A DNA stretch of 64,000 bases from Anniella stebbinsi (Eukaryota > Chordata > Lepidosauria > Squamata > Anniellidae), in assembly GCA_029215795.1 (NCBI GenBank), contig JARDYH010000002.1, positions 59,063,001 to 59,127,000 of the forward strand. The letters run 5' to 3'. Shown here in pieces: positions 46,561 to 56,559 of the stretch (position 1 is the stretch's first letter; the number at the start of each line of letters is the position of its first letter). The position numbers were made by a program, and so were the translations under genes. Below the pieces are notes generated by a model. That model ran no database searches, was not told the origin of the DNA, and worked only from the letters and a program-made list of their open reading frames with translations.

Positions 46561-48276
46561 TTACTCCCCCGAGGGAATGAGGGTGGGGTATCCCAGCAGG
46601 GGCAGATTGACCTTTAGGAAGACCAGCTGCTCCATCATCTCAGCATCCAAGCGAGAGTGGTGGGGTGTGACCACGTCACCCGCCATGGAAAACACCTGCT
46701 CGCTTGGAACGCTGGACAGTGGGCAGCTGATTCTATCCATGGCCACCCACGCCAGATCAGGCCACATCTGGCGCCGGGATGACCAGTAGGCCAGGGGTTC
46801 GATGGAGCCGTCCTCCATCGGCTCCTCCAGGTAACGCTGCACTGCTGCTGCAGCGTCATCCTGGCAGCAGCTGGGTTGAGTGCGTCTATGCCCAACTGCT
46901 GCCTGCAAGGCCTTTGCCCCAAACCCCTGGGCTGTCCCCCTGCTGGGTGTGGTGCTGCTGCCGCTGCTGCTGGTGGTACTCAACAGACTCATCGCCTGCA
47001 CTTGGGTGGGCTCCTCCTCTGCCTGCCCAATCCTGGCTTCCCGGGCCGCCCAAACTTCCGTCACCAGCATTTCCACCCAACCCGCCCGGGAATTCTGCCC
47101 ACACAGCCCATCCTTGGTGGCCAACATGTACTGCCTCTCGTTGTAGAGAGGCTGGACCCGGCGTGATAGGCCTTCCCTCATCCTTGTCACCACTTCCCGA
47201 ACCTCTGGCAGGAAGCGCCTGCCAGTGATGGGATCCCCAGCCTCCAGAAACTCGCCCATCTGTGTCTGGAGATGCCTGGCCATGGGGATCACCTGGCTGA
47301 GGAGGGCAGTGCTGCTGCTCAGGGTCTCGGTGGCCTCAAGGAATAGCTTGAGGACCACCAGAAGCTGGGACATGGCCTCCCACTGCTGCCTGGACAGTGG
47401 GGCCTGGATGCCAATGTCCCCGACCCTGAACATCTCGTGGACAACACGCTGTTGCTCCACCATACGCTCGAGCATGTGGTAGGTGGAGTTCCAACGTGTT
47501 GCCATGTCCTGCACTAGTCCCAGCTCTTGCTGCTTCTCCTGCAGCAACCAACTGCCCTTTACGCTGTGGTGGAAATGCCCAGCCACCTTCCTGCGGCTCT
47601 CTAGGAGATTACGGATTGGGGGAAGGAGAGGGGCCTTGCTGCCTCCAAGGCCATCCTTCACTACCAGGTTGAAGACGTGTGCGATGCAGCGGATGCCCTC
47701 AAATCCACCTTCGTGCACCACCTTCACCATGTTGGCTTCCCCATCCGTGACCATGTAACCGCGGGTGTGCTGGTGCCCACCCAGCCACCCTGCCACCATG
47801 CGGTTCATGGCCTCCGTAATCTCCTCCACCATGTGGGACTGGTCCATGACTGTGGTATGAAGGAGGGCCCAGCGGCAGCCCTCCTTCCCAGTCCCAGAAG
47901 TCCTGGGTGCTTCCTGCCCTGAGGCTCCCCACCAGTGAGCCGTCAGGGACAGGTAAGCGTGCACTCTTCCTTCACTGGACCAGATGTCCAAAGTGAAGTG
48001 CACCTTCTGTGCCTCTGCCTGGCACAGACGACCCAGAACTAACTCCCTGCATGCCCGGTACAGGGAGGGCACCACACGCCTGCTCAGGGTGGTGCGACAC
48101 GGCAGCTTGTAGTATGGAACCACAAGAGCCATCAGCCTCTTGAAGCCTGCGTCCTCGACAAGGCTGAATGGCTGGTCATCCAACACCACCATCTCACCAA
48201 TGCAATTGGTGATCTGGTTGGGCATTGGAAAACGCCACCTTGTGGCTCCATACTTCCCCCACCCCATCTCTTCCAT
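46561..48276 (-). CDS. hAT transposase, catalytic and dimerisation core (571 aa)
   Basis: This frame encodes the RNase H-like core that cuts and joins transposon ends. Motifs in order: TLDIWSS with the first catalytic Asp at residue 97; VTDGEANM with the second Asp at 178, followed by RCIAHVFNL (the C-x2-H pair at 197-200); ATRWNSTYHML; and a C-terminal hATC dimerisation domain with YWSSRRQMWPDLAWVA and PSEQVFSMAG, where Glu526 fits the third catalytic residue. This composition is typical of Ac-type, ZBED-related hAT transposases. The ATG at 48276 sits in a near-perfect Kozak context (gccaccatgg). The BED finger is upstream in the same frame, beyond one TGA at 48310-48312. All core motifs look intact. 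Confidence 0.9.
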   Translation of the reverse strand: MEEMGWGKYGATRWRFPMPNQITNCIGEMVVLDDQPFSLVEDAGFKRLMALVVPYYKLPCRTTLSRRVVPSLYRACRELVLGRLCQAEAQKVHFTLDIWSSEGRVHAYLSLTAHWWGASGQEAPRTSGTGKEGCRWALLHTTVMDQSHMVEEITEAMNRMVAGWLGGHQHTRGYMVTDGEANMVKVVHEGGFEGIRCIAHVFNLVVKDGLGGSKAPLLPPIRNLLESRRKVAGHFHHSVKGSWLLQEKQQELGLVQDMATRWNSTYHMLERMVEQQRVVHEMFRVGDIGIQAPLSRQQWEAMSQLLVVLKLFLEATETLSSSTALLSQVIPMARHLQTQMGEFLEAGDPITGRRFLPEVREVVTRMREGLSRRVQPLYNERQYMLATKDGLCGQNSRAGWVEMLVTEVWAAREARIGQAEEEPTQVQAMSLLSTTSSSGSSTTPSRGTAQGFGAKALQAAVGHRRTQPSCCQDDAAAAVQRYLEEPMEDGSIEPLAYWSSRRQMWPDLAWVAMDRISCPLSSVPSEQVFSMAGDVVTPHHSRLDAEMMEQLVFLKVNLPLLGYPTLIPSGE

Positions 48277-48309
48277 GGTGGCCTGGCGAAGCCTCTTGGG
48301 GATGGGAGC

Positions 48310-48750
48310 TCAAGAGCTGGCAGAACTTGCAGGAGCCTTCTGCTTGCCCTTGCTAACACCAGTCTGCTGCAAGGTGCCCACCTCGGTCCCAAGCAAAACA
48401 GACTGGTGGTGCTTCTGCATGTGGCGGCTGAGGTTGTTGTTGGTGAAGTGGCCTGGCATTTCCCCCCTGCTCGCATCCATCTTGCAATGACGACAGACAG
48501 CAAAGCGGGAATCTACTCCCACCTCAAAGTGATCCCACACCTTGCTTGTCTGTCGCTTCTGTGGTGACACAGATGGCCCGCCGGCGTCTTCACTCTGCGG
48601 TGTCACCACAGCAGGGGAATGAGCGGAAGAGAGGACGGATTCTGGAGAGTGAGGCTCTGCTGCTGCCTGCTCTTCCTCTTGCCCCACATCAAAGTCCTCC
48701 TTCTCACTCTGAACCGTGCTGTCTCCCACAAGATCTGGGAAAAATTCCAT
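48310..48750 (-). CDS. BED zinc-finger N-terminal part of the hAT transposase
   Basis: This part would bind transposon ends. The BED signature is VWDHFEV, then CRHC (C-x2-C) and LSRHMQKHH (paired histidines), preceded by an acidic, Ser/Pro-rich leader. The first in-frame ATG is at 48750 (MEFFPDL); the frame is open upstream to 48892 without another ATG, so a spliced 5' exon is possible. The frame ends in TGA at 48310-48312. Beyond that stop the same frame runs straight on (APIPKRLRQAT) to the catalytic ORF. A CGA-to-TGA change is the simplest explanation; translation of two separate proteins or splicing around the stop are alternatives. Confidence 0.8.
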   Translation of the reverse strand: MEFFPDLVGDSTVQSEKEDFDVGQEEEQAAAEPHSPESVLSSAHSPAVVTPQSEDAGGPSVSPQKRQTSKVWDHFEVGVDSRFAVCRHCKMDASRGEMPGHFTNNNLSRHMQKHHQSVLLGTEVGTLQQTGVSKGKQKAPASSASS

Positions 48751-48892
48751 CAGCGGGTTCACAGGCTCACCCACCAAAGAAGGAGCTGGAGATGCTCCTC
48801 CTTCTTCATGGCCACTGCTGCTCCCAGCACCTATCTGGGGAACTTCAAAGAGTTGCCTCTGCCTGCTTCTGCTGTGCCAGTAGAGGATGCCT

Positions 48893-49845
48893 CAGTTTAA
48901 CTGGGGGTGTTGAACTTGAAGCCTGCCTGCTTTGGTCCCAGCAGCAGCAGCAGCACCACGCCCAGAGCGGCTTCTCTCACGTGCTGCCTTAGCAGCAGAA
49001 CCCCTTTGTGTGCCACCTTTCATTATTATTTATTTTTATTTTTAAAGTATGTGTGCTTTGCCCACAGTTTTTGTGTTTGCTATGTAGCAGCAGGCTACAC
49101 AGCCCAGCAGCACACACACACACACTCACCAGCAAGCACACACACACACACACAGATAGAGAGTATAGAATTTTTTTTTTGTTATTTTTTGGGGGGGTTT
49201 CAGAGAGAGAAAAAGAAAAACAAACACACTCACTCCCAAAGACAAACTACAGATATTTTAAAGACAAATAGGCAAACTAACAAACAAACATGCTGTACAA
49301 TAGAGAAAGGAAAGGCAAGAGAGAAAAAGAGAGAGAGAGCACAAGGAAAGCTGAAGAAAAAGACCAGAAACTCCTCAAATGCCTCCAAATTCAAAATACA
49401 ATCCACCAGCTCCAAACAAACACTCCTTCACCTCCAACTCAATACACCCCACAGAGAGCCAAAAGCAAAAGACTGATAATATATACTGGGTTTTCTAGTA
49501 AGCCCTCCTCCAGCATTGCGATTGGAGGCTGAATAAAGTCTTAACAGGATTGGGTGATTCAGTCATGTAATCTAAAGCACAATTGGTGGATCAAGCTGTC
49601 AAACACACACACACACACACACACACACAGTCTCCCCGCCCCCTTACTGGAAGTTTAAAATAATATAGTTTAAACCTTTGTTTGCCACTAAAGTCTTCCA
49701 CCAATTTCTCTGTAATTTTCAGCACATATGAGGACATAAGTACTATCCCACGTCAGCGAGTTTCAACTTTATACCTCTTGAAACAAAAAAGTTACAGCAC
49801 ATTATTTTTCAAAGCCCAAAATCAGTTTAAAACGCCATTAAAAAA
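48893..49845. other. 5' part of the transposon with simple repeats
   Basis: This lies between the transposase N-terminus and the right subterminal array. It holds (CA)n tracts (49114-49156, 49602-49629), purine-rich DNA (49200-49360) and no coding motif. The 189-codon plus frame at 48907-49476 is low complexity. The promoter and any 5' leader exon of the transposase should lie here, but no TATA box is convincing. Confidence 0.5.
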
Positions 49846-50000
49846 GATCCGATCCGCCGATTTTTTCCGATCCGGATCGGACCACATAGGATCAGATCGG
49901 GTCGGATCGGAGGGTTGGTCTGATCAGATCGGATCATTTTCTTCCAATTTTGGGGTGGATCAGATTCGGATCATGGATCATGGATCGGATCCAATCTGAT
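49846..50000. promoter_or_regulatory. right subterminal gatcgg array
   Basis: Repeated gatccg/cggatc motifs in both orientations lie within 160 bp of the right terminus, mirroring 41089-41216. Presumed transposase-binding sites. Confidence 0.6.
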
Positions 50001-50011
50001 GCACATCCCTA

Positions 50012-50019
50012 ATTTCAAC
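50012..50019. repeat. right target-site duplication (atttcaac)
   Basis: It is identical to 41062-41069. Confidence 0.95.
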
Positions 50020-50639
50020 AGCCGACAGTGTGGCTTTCAAGCCACGAGCCACACAGCTCTTTAGGCGGATCTTTTGCAGCTTGCGGCAGATAACAACCCT
50101 CTGTGGTGGATAATAACCCTCTGTTGTATATCCTATTTTTCACATATACACAAACTCACACATGTACATGTCTCACAACAAACATGGAAAGAAAGGAGGT
50201 GCGCGCACAGCAGATGAGTCCCTTGACACCAGCAAAATGAGGGAAATAACTCCTTCATATAGGGAAAATTAGTTTGAAAAGAACAAGAGTGAATACTACA
50301 AGCCTTATTTTGCTGCAATTACTTCACAGAAGACAAGAAGGCTTAGTCAGCATACCAAAGACCTAGGACTGGGGGACTACTCCTAATGCCAATAAGAAAG
50401 GCAGGGAAAGTCAGAGGCACAGAATCCACATTCATGAAGTCAGGAGTGGGTATGGTGCTAAGGAAAGAGTGGTGCAGGGGTTGGGAAGCTGCATATGGGG
50501 GGCTTCAAGTGTAAAAGGCACAGGGTGGACCACATGAAGGGTGGAATAGATGGATTCAGAGAAAAATCTGGAGAAAGAAAAGGAAGTAGAGTCAAAGAGA
50601 GTACATTAGTTCCAGGGCGAAGTACAAAGTGTTGGTTAT
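50020..50639. other. no recognised gene
   Basis: Flanking DNA without repeat termini or coding motif. Confidence 0.45.
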
Positions 50640-51046
50640 TATCTTTAAAGCGAATAAACCCATGGTTTGGGTCCAGGTTACCTGCGGGATCGCCTTCTCC
50701 CATACAATCCGCCCTGCACACTCAGGTCCTCTGGGAAGAATTTGCTACAGTCGGCCAAAACCAGGCTGATCACTGTTACCCAGAGGACCTTCTCTTCTGC
50801 CAACCCAGACTGTGGAATGGCCTGGCAGAAGAGATTCATCAACTTAATAGTCTCTTTGACTTTAAGAAAGCCATAAAGACCAATCTCTCCAGCAGGCCTA
50901 CCCAGTCGAATTGTAAGAGTTTTATTGGTATTTTAATAATGTATTGATTTTATATGTTTTTAATTAGTTTTATGTATTTTATGTCATTTGTATTGATGTT
51001 ATTACCCGCCTCGATCCTTAGGGAGAGGCGGGCAAGAAATAAATAA

Positions 51047-51081
<35 letters not shown>
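50640..51081 (+). mobile_element. L2-type LINE, C-terminal RT remnant and 3' end
   Basis: The plus frame at 50667-50876 reads GPGYLRDRLLPYNPP, LRSSGKNLLQSAK and RTFSSANPDCGMAWQK, the usual tail of L2-clade reverse transcriptases (YL…RLLPY…LRSSG…FS…LWN). It ends in tacccgcctcgatccttagg, gagaggcgggcaagaaataa and an (ATT)n tail at 51047-51081. It is 5'-truncated and decayed. Confidence 0.8.
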
Positions 51082-51083
<2 letters not shown>

Positions 51084-51164
51084 CTTTTTCCAGAGAAAGG
51101 GGAACACAAATGACTCTTTTGGCCAGGTCCACTTCTGCTGTCTGATGAAGTGGTTGTAATCCAC

Positions 51165-51322
51165 AAAAGTTCTTGTAGGGAAATTTATCCCTGTCATTCT
51201 GGAAGTCCCACCAGTGGAGGGTGGTGGCTGTATAGGGTTCAGCACTTTGGATAGCTCCTTTAGAGTTCTGACAGGTTCTGACTGAAACCCAGAGTGGATT
51301 CACAGCCCCATCAGCCTCACCT
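51165..51322. mobile_element. right half of a cagtggaggc-family MITE
   Basis: It starts with gtagggaaatttatccctgt and cattctggaagtcccacc, the inner arm, followed by the outer arm ctgacaggttctgactgaaa and cagagtggattcacagcccc. The left half is missing. Confidence 0.6.
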
Positions 51323-51696
51323 GAGTCCCGCCCCAGGCTTGCCTATCTTACTGAGCCATCTCTGGGTGTTCACTGTTTGCTTCACGCCTCATTTTAGTAT
51401 TGAGGTTCCATGGCCACCAGAAGGCAGGTCAGTTCTCAGCTGTGATGGCAGCTGGAGCACAGTGCCAAGATGGCCCTTCTGTATTTGCCCCAGGTGGGTC
51501 AGAGGAGTGAGAGCCAATATGTAGATGGAGCTGAATCCTAGCCAGTTACGCCTACCAATTCATTTCCATCTCATTCTGTTGTAAGTGTGAATCAGGCCAA
51601 TATGGCAAGGCACTCCAAAAGACCATGAGACATACTTGGATTTGAATGGTTCATCTTCATGGAGTTCAATAGCTCTATATCTACTAAAGATTTTTC

Positions 51697-51697
<1 letters not shown>
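51323..51697. other. no recognised gene
   Basis: Ordinary sequence up to an (AT)n tract. Confidence 0.4.
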
Positions 51698-51727
<30 letters not shown>

Positions 51728-52545
51728 ATTTCAGCTCTTAACTACAATTATACCATTCTTTTCCATTCTTTATACACAAAGTGCACCCCTCACCAGGACC
51801 AATTCTTCTTCATTACATTTTCCAAAATTGTGATACTTCTTGCACAGGTTTGTGTCCTTTCCCTCTCAACAATACATGCTCTAAAAATAATTTCCATATA
51901 TTTTCAAATTCATTTCTATTACATATTCCCTTTTCTACTTTAATATTACATGTTAGTTTGTCATTAATAGCAATATCCCATACCTCTTTATACCACTCAA
52001 CCATTTGATAGATATCCTTCATCTTCCATTTCCTTGCTATTATTAATCTTGCTGCAGTTAGTAACATAGTAATTAAATCCTTAGTATTCTGATTACATTT
52101 CATCCCCTCATATATTGATAATAATGCAATCTTTGGGGATGACTCCAAATCAATTCCCGTTATCTCTTTTAACTCTTTATATACCATTTGCCAAAACTTT
52201 TGTACATATTTACATGACCACCACATATGAACATACGTGCCAGTTTGTTGACATCATCTCCAACATAATACCGAATATTTTTTATCTATTTGATTCAATC
52301 TAATTGGTGTTAAATACCATCGCCATATTAATTTATAATAATTTTCTTTTATCCTTACTGATAAAGTTTTCAAATTCCTTGCTCCCCATAACTTCTCCCA
52401 ATTCTGATTACTTATTAAAATTTTCATGTCATTTTCCCACACCAGTTTGCAACCATCCCCTTGTTCTTCTTTTACCATCAATATTTTATAAATTTCACTT
52501 GTTATACCTTTTAACACCATATTTTGTTCCTCTAAAGATCTTTCC
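51698..52545 (-). mobile_element. L1 LINE 3' end with ORF2 C-terminus
   Basis: On the minus strand, one frame from 52520 to 51813 encodes the C-terminal part of an L1 ORF2 protein: YYKLIWRWYLTPIRLNQID, then LCWR, then GTYVHMWWSCKYVQKFW, and a C-terminal tail (TAARLIIARKWK). One in-frame TGA (52254-52256) lies next to the CWR motif where a Cys is usual, about 236 codons in all. It is 5'-truncated near 52545 and ends at an (AT)n tract (51698-51723). With only one visible stop, it is less decayed than the other LINE remnants in the window. Confidence 0.85.
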
Positions 52546-52701
52546 TAACCAGGTCCAACTCTGATTCCACCTTCAGAGATAAGTAATGAAGTATAGTGAT
52601 GGGACCACTCTTGAGTCTACTCTTGAAAGGGCATGTGTCTTAATGATGGCTGAACAGGTTTAATTATCTCTGTATGACTGGGATCTCCAACATGGTTCCC
52701 A

Positions 52702-53640
52702 TTTATGTATTCATTCATTTATTTATTTGACTTGTACCCTATCTTTCTCCCAAAAATGTCACTCAAGGCGTCTTACAATCATGAATAACACTTGATAAAG
52801 ACAATAATAAAGCAAAAACATTAAACACAATTAAAAACAAGAATAAACACAACAATAACAGAGTAAAAACAGCACCCAATCCAACAGACCCACTTACAAA
52901 CCAAAGGCCTGCTTGAATAAAGCAGTCTTTCCATGCCAGTAGAAGGGCAGCAAAGAGGGAGTGAACCTAACCTCCCTCTGCAGAGAGTTCCACAGCCAGG
53001 GAGTGGCCCCCAAGAAGGCCCTTTTCGCATTGTCACCAAATGCACCTCTGAACTTAGCGGTCTTGAAAGAAGTGCCTCTCCAGAAGATCTGAAGACATGG
53101 ACAGGCTCATATGGGAGAAGGGGGTCTTTCAAGCTGTATAGGGCTTTATAAGTGATAACCAGTACTTTGAATGCTGCCCAGAAACTGCCTGGTAGCCAGT
53201 GAAGCTGTTGTAAAAAGGGAGTGGCGTGTCCCTGTAATCGACCCCGGTCAACAGCCTGGCTGCAGCATCCTGGACCAGCTGAAGTTTCTGAACAGTTTTC
53301 AAATGCAACCCCACATAGAGCATGTTATAGTAGTTCAAACGGGATGTAACTAAGCCATGTGTGACTGTGGCCAGATCAGATGTCTCTAGGAATGTGCAGA
53401 GGTGGCGTACAAGCCTCAGCTGTACAAATGCACTTCTAGCCACTGCCGAAACCTGGATATCTTCAGGGCTGAATTTGGAAGTACATCCAGACTGTGAGGC
53501 TGAATCTTCAGGAGGAGTGTAACCCTAGCCAGCACAGGTTGAAACCCTATTCCCTGATCTGCCTTTCCTCTGACCAAAAGCATCTCTGCCATGTCTGGAT
53601 TAAGCTTCAACCAACATGCTGACAGAAACCTCTCTTTGGT
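52702..53640 (-). mobile_element. L2-clade LINE, RT C-terminal remnant
   Basis: From 53610 downward: KLNPDMAEMLLVRGK; then, with frame changes, ARSAFVQLRLVRHL, LVTSRLNYYNMLYVGL and KLQLVQDAAARLLTG; then LPYEPVHVFRSSGEALLSRP. The order matches the last third of an L2-type reverse transcriptase. The 3' end is A-rich (52795-52880) with a (TTTA)-type tail near 52702-52730. Several frameshifts mark it as a dead copy. Confidence 0.85.
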
Positions 53641-54530
53641 CCCCCACCAGGTTCCCTACCTCTCCTACTTTTAATTTTATTTATTTTGTCATGCTACAAA
53701 GCAAAGTGCTGCCCTCGATGCTATCTTTAAAAGAGTAGTTTTGTGTTTTGGACCTCAGACCTCACCTTTTGCTTGTAATTAGGTTCTTGGGCAAGTTACT
53801 TCTCTTTTAGTTTCTGCAGTTAGTGTTCTGGGAAATGAGTGTTTTGTGACCAACCATGCCCACCATGGCAGCCATTTTATGAATGAGAAAGCCCCTGCTG
53901 TGGCAGCCATTTTGTTGTGAGGGTGCATGAAACTCCCTCAAATTTAAATTGTGTCCACTGAGCCAAAAAGATTGGGGACACCTATGACCATACATTTGAT
54001 CAGTCTTCAGTCCAGTGAGATGTGAAAGCAAGCAGAGCCCAACTTGGAGGAGGGGGAAAGCAGAGGAACCAGGAAACATATGCCAGCCTTGATCCAGATG
54101 ATCCATTGTATTATATTAGCAAATTTTCCAATATATCATGCCATGGCAATCTTTTCGAATTAAGTACACACAAACAGACTAATTCAGTTTCAAAGTCTTG
54201 CTGCATCAGTAGCTTTCGTGTATAATGCTAATACGACAGGATGAAACATTAATCCAGCTGCAGATGCAAACCATGAAACCAATTTGATTCAAAATATTAA
54301 CATAAATGCACTGTGATTAAAAATCTGCCAAGGAAATACAAAGGCTTCCATCGCTAAGGTGTATATTTTGACTTCTTTGAAATTTCACCATTAAAAGAGA
54401 CAAAAGCATTACCTTAGTAAATGTGCTTCTGCTGCCTCATCATTTAAGGTGTTAATGTGCATTTTAAATGTTCCCTCAACCCAGTTTTGTCTGTCTTTCT
54501 GATCTCCATCCAGAATACCATAGTTAATTA
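53641..54530. other. no gene; weak DNA-transposon similarity
   Basis: At 53850-53990 two gcagccattttrtg-type blocks and aaaagattggggacaccta look like an old DNA-transposon remnant. From 54240 to 54520 the sequence is AT-rich and shows no repeat signature. Confidence 0.4.
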
Positions 54531-55028
54531 GGGTGAACATATGAAAAGGAGGACAGGGCTCCTGTTTCTTTTGTTTGAACAGTTAACTGTTATTGTATTT
54601 GTTGACTATAAGCTTGTTGTACAAGGCACAATAATTGTACTATGCACAATAATTGAATAAAATAAAGTATTTTTTTTAAAAAAAACACCTGGTTATAGTA
54701 GGATGACCATATGAAAAGGAAGACAGAGCTCCTACATCTTTAACAGCAGCATAAAAAAGAACCCTGCTCTCTTTTGTATCTGGTCACTCTAGAATTTCAC
54801 CAGGTGCTGCATGCATACAAATGTTAACTGCTGACATTCACTTTTTTATGCTGCTGTTAAAGATACAGGAGCCCTGTCCTCCTTTTCATGTGGTCACCCT
54901 ACTATAACCAGTTTTAAAAACAACAACAACTTTATTTTATTCAATTATTGTGCATAGTACAATTATTGTGCCTTGTACAACAAGCTTATAGTCAACAAAT
55001 ACAATAGCAGTCAACTATTCAAACAAAA
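54531..55028. mobile_element. fold-back structure around a tagggtgaccatatg MITE
   Basis: The inner MITE runs 54702-54904, with ends taggatgaccatatgaaaag and its inverse. It is embedded in longer inverted arms, 54569-54755 and 54841-55028, which share the blocks ttgttgactataagcttgtt, gtacaaggcacaataattgt and caattattgaataaaataaa-like sequence. A separate left end of the same MITE (agggtgaacatatgaaaagg) lies at 54531-54573. Total length with arms is about 460 bp. Confidence 0.75.
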
Positions 55029-55529
55029 ATTATAAAAATAAACTGTTCCCATTCTTATTTTAATTACATGAACAGTAGAATGTCCTTATAGCACCGCTCA
55101 TTTAATTAGATTCCTCCAGAATGATGTTTGGGATATAAGAGGCTTATTAGCCACCATAGTTTTGTTGAGAAACGCCATAAAGGGAAACCAGATTACCGTG
55201 ACATGGTCATGTTTGGCCACCCCTCTCAGAACTCTGCTATGGTGGGATAGTCTCTCTCAAAGTGCAGTTTTCCAGATATTGGTGAACCACCCCTGCATCG
55301 TGCAACCGGCACCTGTTTTCCAATGTTGTACTATTTCTAAGCATGCTGCTAGCAACAAAAACAGGATTTCCTCACAGTGTGGCAAATTGTCTCTTACATT
55401 ATCCATTGAGACAGTTGTTTGAAAGGCAGACTAATTTACCAAATAAATAAAAATAGGGCCATAGTGCTCCTCTCAGGTGCCATTTTTATTTCCTAAAAAG
55501 CTTGTTAGATGTAGACATGACATATTTTA
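55029..55529. other. no recognised gene
   Basis: Nothing recognised; the 86-codon frame at 55162-55422 has no motif. Confidence 0.45.
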
Positions 55530-55777
55530 TTTGTTTATTTATTTATTAATGCATTTGTATCCCACCATTTTTTCCTCTAAGGATCCCAAGGCAGTGTACA
55601 TAATCCTCCTACTCTTCATTTTGTCCTCACAATAACAACCCTGTGAGGTAGGTTGGACTGAGAGTCTGTGACTGGCCCAAAGTCACCCAGTGGGTTTCCA
55701 TGGCCGAGTGAGGACTAGAAACCAAATCTTCCAACTCCCAGTCCAACACTTTAGCCACTAAACCACATTGGCTCTCA
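55530..55777 (-). mobile_element. tRNA/MIR-like SINE, antisense, full layout
   Basis: It begins with (TTTA)n, then atcccaccattttttcctct, tcacaataacaaccctgtga and ggtaggttgg, followed by gactggcccaaagtcaccca, gtgggtttccatgg and the tRNA-like head cactttagccactaaaccac. Confidence 0.75.
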
Positions 55778-56363
55778 GAACATAGCCTTGTTCTAAGGAG
55801 CATTGGGGAAATAAAAGGGTGATTCCCAGGCAGGAATCACTGCAAAGAATACCACTGCAGCTACCAATTACTGGATTTCCCTCCCCTGCCCCAGGAATAC
55901 TGCAATTTTGACCTAGATGCAGTAGATGTAGGTGGGCCTTATTTGGATGGTCCATCTTTATATATAGGCCTCAGATGGTCCACCCTTATATATAGGACTT
56001 ATTGGATAATCCATCTGGTCATACTGTATACTGGGATAGCAGAGGCAAAATAGGAATGCAAAGGGAGGGCCAACATGCCTATGTTCTCCATTCAATGGGC
56101 CAGATTATTGGAGAATTGTTGCACAATCTTGCCCAAGTGACTAGCTTTTAGCATACATCTTGAATGCAGTCCAACAGGATAGATGCCTGCAAGATGGAGG
56201 ACTCCAGTCTTGGAGCTCTCCAACTGGCCTAAGTCCTGCTAGCAAGAGCCAGGCATGGCGGGAGAATTGATGGAAGCAATTTCACCTCTCATTCCCTCTT
56301 TGTAGCATGCTGTGCTAAATCGGCCTGTCTAGCATACCCACCTTCCTGTGGCTAGGTCAGGAA
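55778..56363. other. no gene; small local duplication
   Basis: Around 55931-56010 the pieces ggtccatctttatatatagg, ggtccacccttatatatagg and ggataatccatctgg are diverged tandem copies. Confidence 0.4.
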
Positions 56364-56559
56364 CTGATGGAAGCTGGTGAGACCGATTCTGGTGGGGCTG
56401 TGTATCCATTCTGGTTTTCATTCAGAACCAGCCAGAACTCTAAAGAACTCCAATAGGGTCAGCACCTTGGACAACCCCTTTAAAGTTTCTTGCTGGTTCT
56501 GAGTGAAAACTGGAATGGATTCACAGCCCCACTGAAATCAGAGCCAGCAGTCTCCATTG
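56364..56559. mobile_element. palindromic hAT-like MITE (cagtggaggc family)
   Basis: The arms ttctggttttcattcagaac and ggttctgagtgaaaactgg meet near 56455. The ends are decayed (ctgatggaagctgg, agtctccattg). No target duplication was found. Confidence 0.65.

Larger units (their letters stand above)
41070..50011 (-). mobile_element. full-length Ac-like hAT DNA transposon, 8.94 kb
   Basis: The left end tagggatgtgca is exactly inverted at the right end (tgcacatcccta), and perfect 8-bp atttcaac repeats flank both sides. Both ends carry subterminal gatcgg arrays. The terminal bases TAGGGATG resemble those of the maize Ac element. Inside, on the minus strand, lie a BED zinc finger and a hAT transposase core, followed by a tandem array of exon-like modules and two other tandem repeats. 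The intact duplication and uniform open frames suggest a fairly recent insertion. The element is large for a hAT, mainly because of its repeats. One TGA in the transposase frame leaves its autonomy uncertain. Confidence 0.93.

Noticed and set aside
46779..47228. 149-codon plus-strand frame within the transposase
   Set aside because: It is a shadow of the minus-strand hAT coding sequence.
48907..49476. 189-codon plus-strand frame
   Set aside because: It is low complexity, made of (CA)n and purine-rich tracts, antisense to the transposase leader, and shows no domain.
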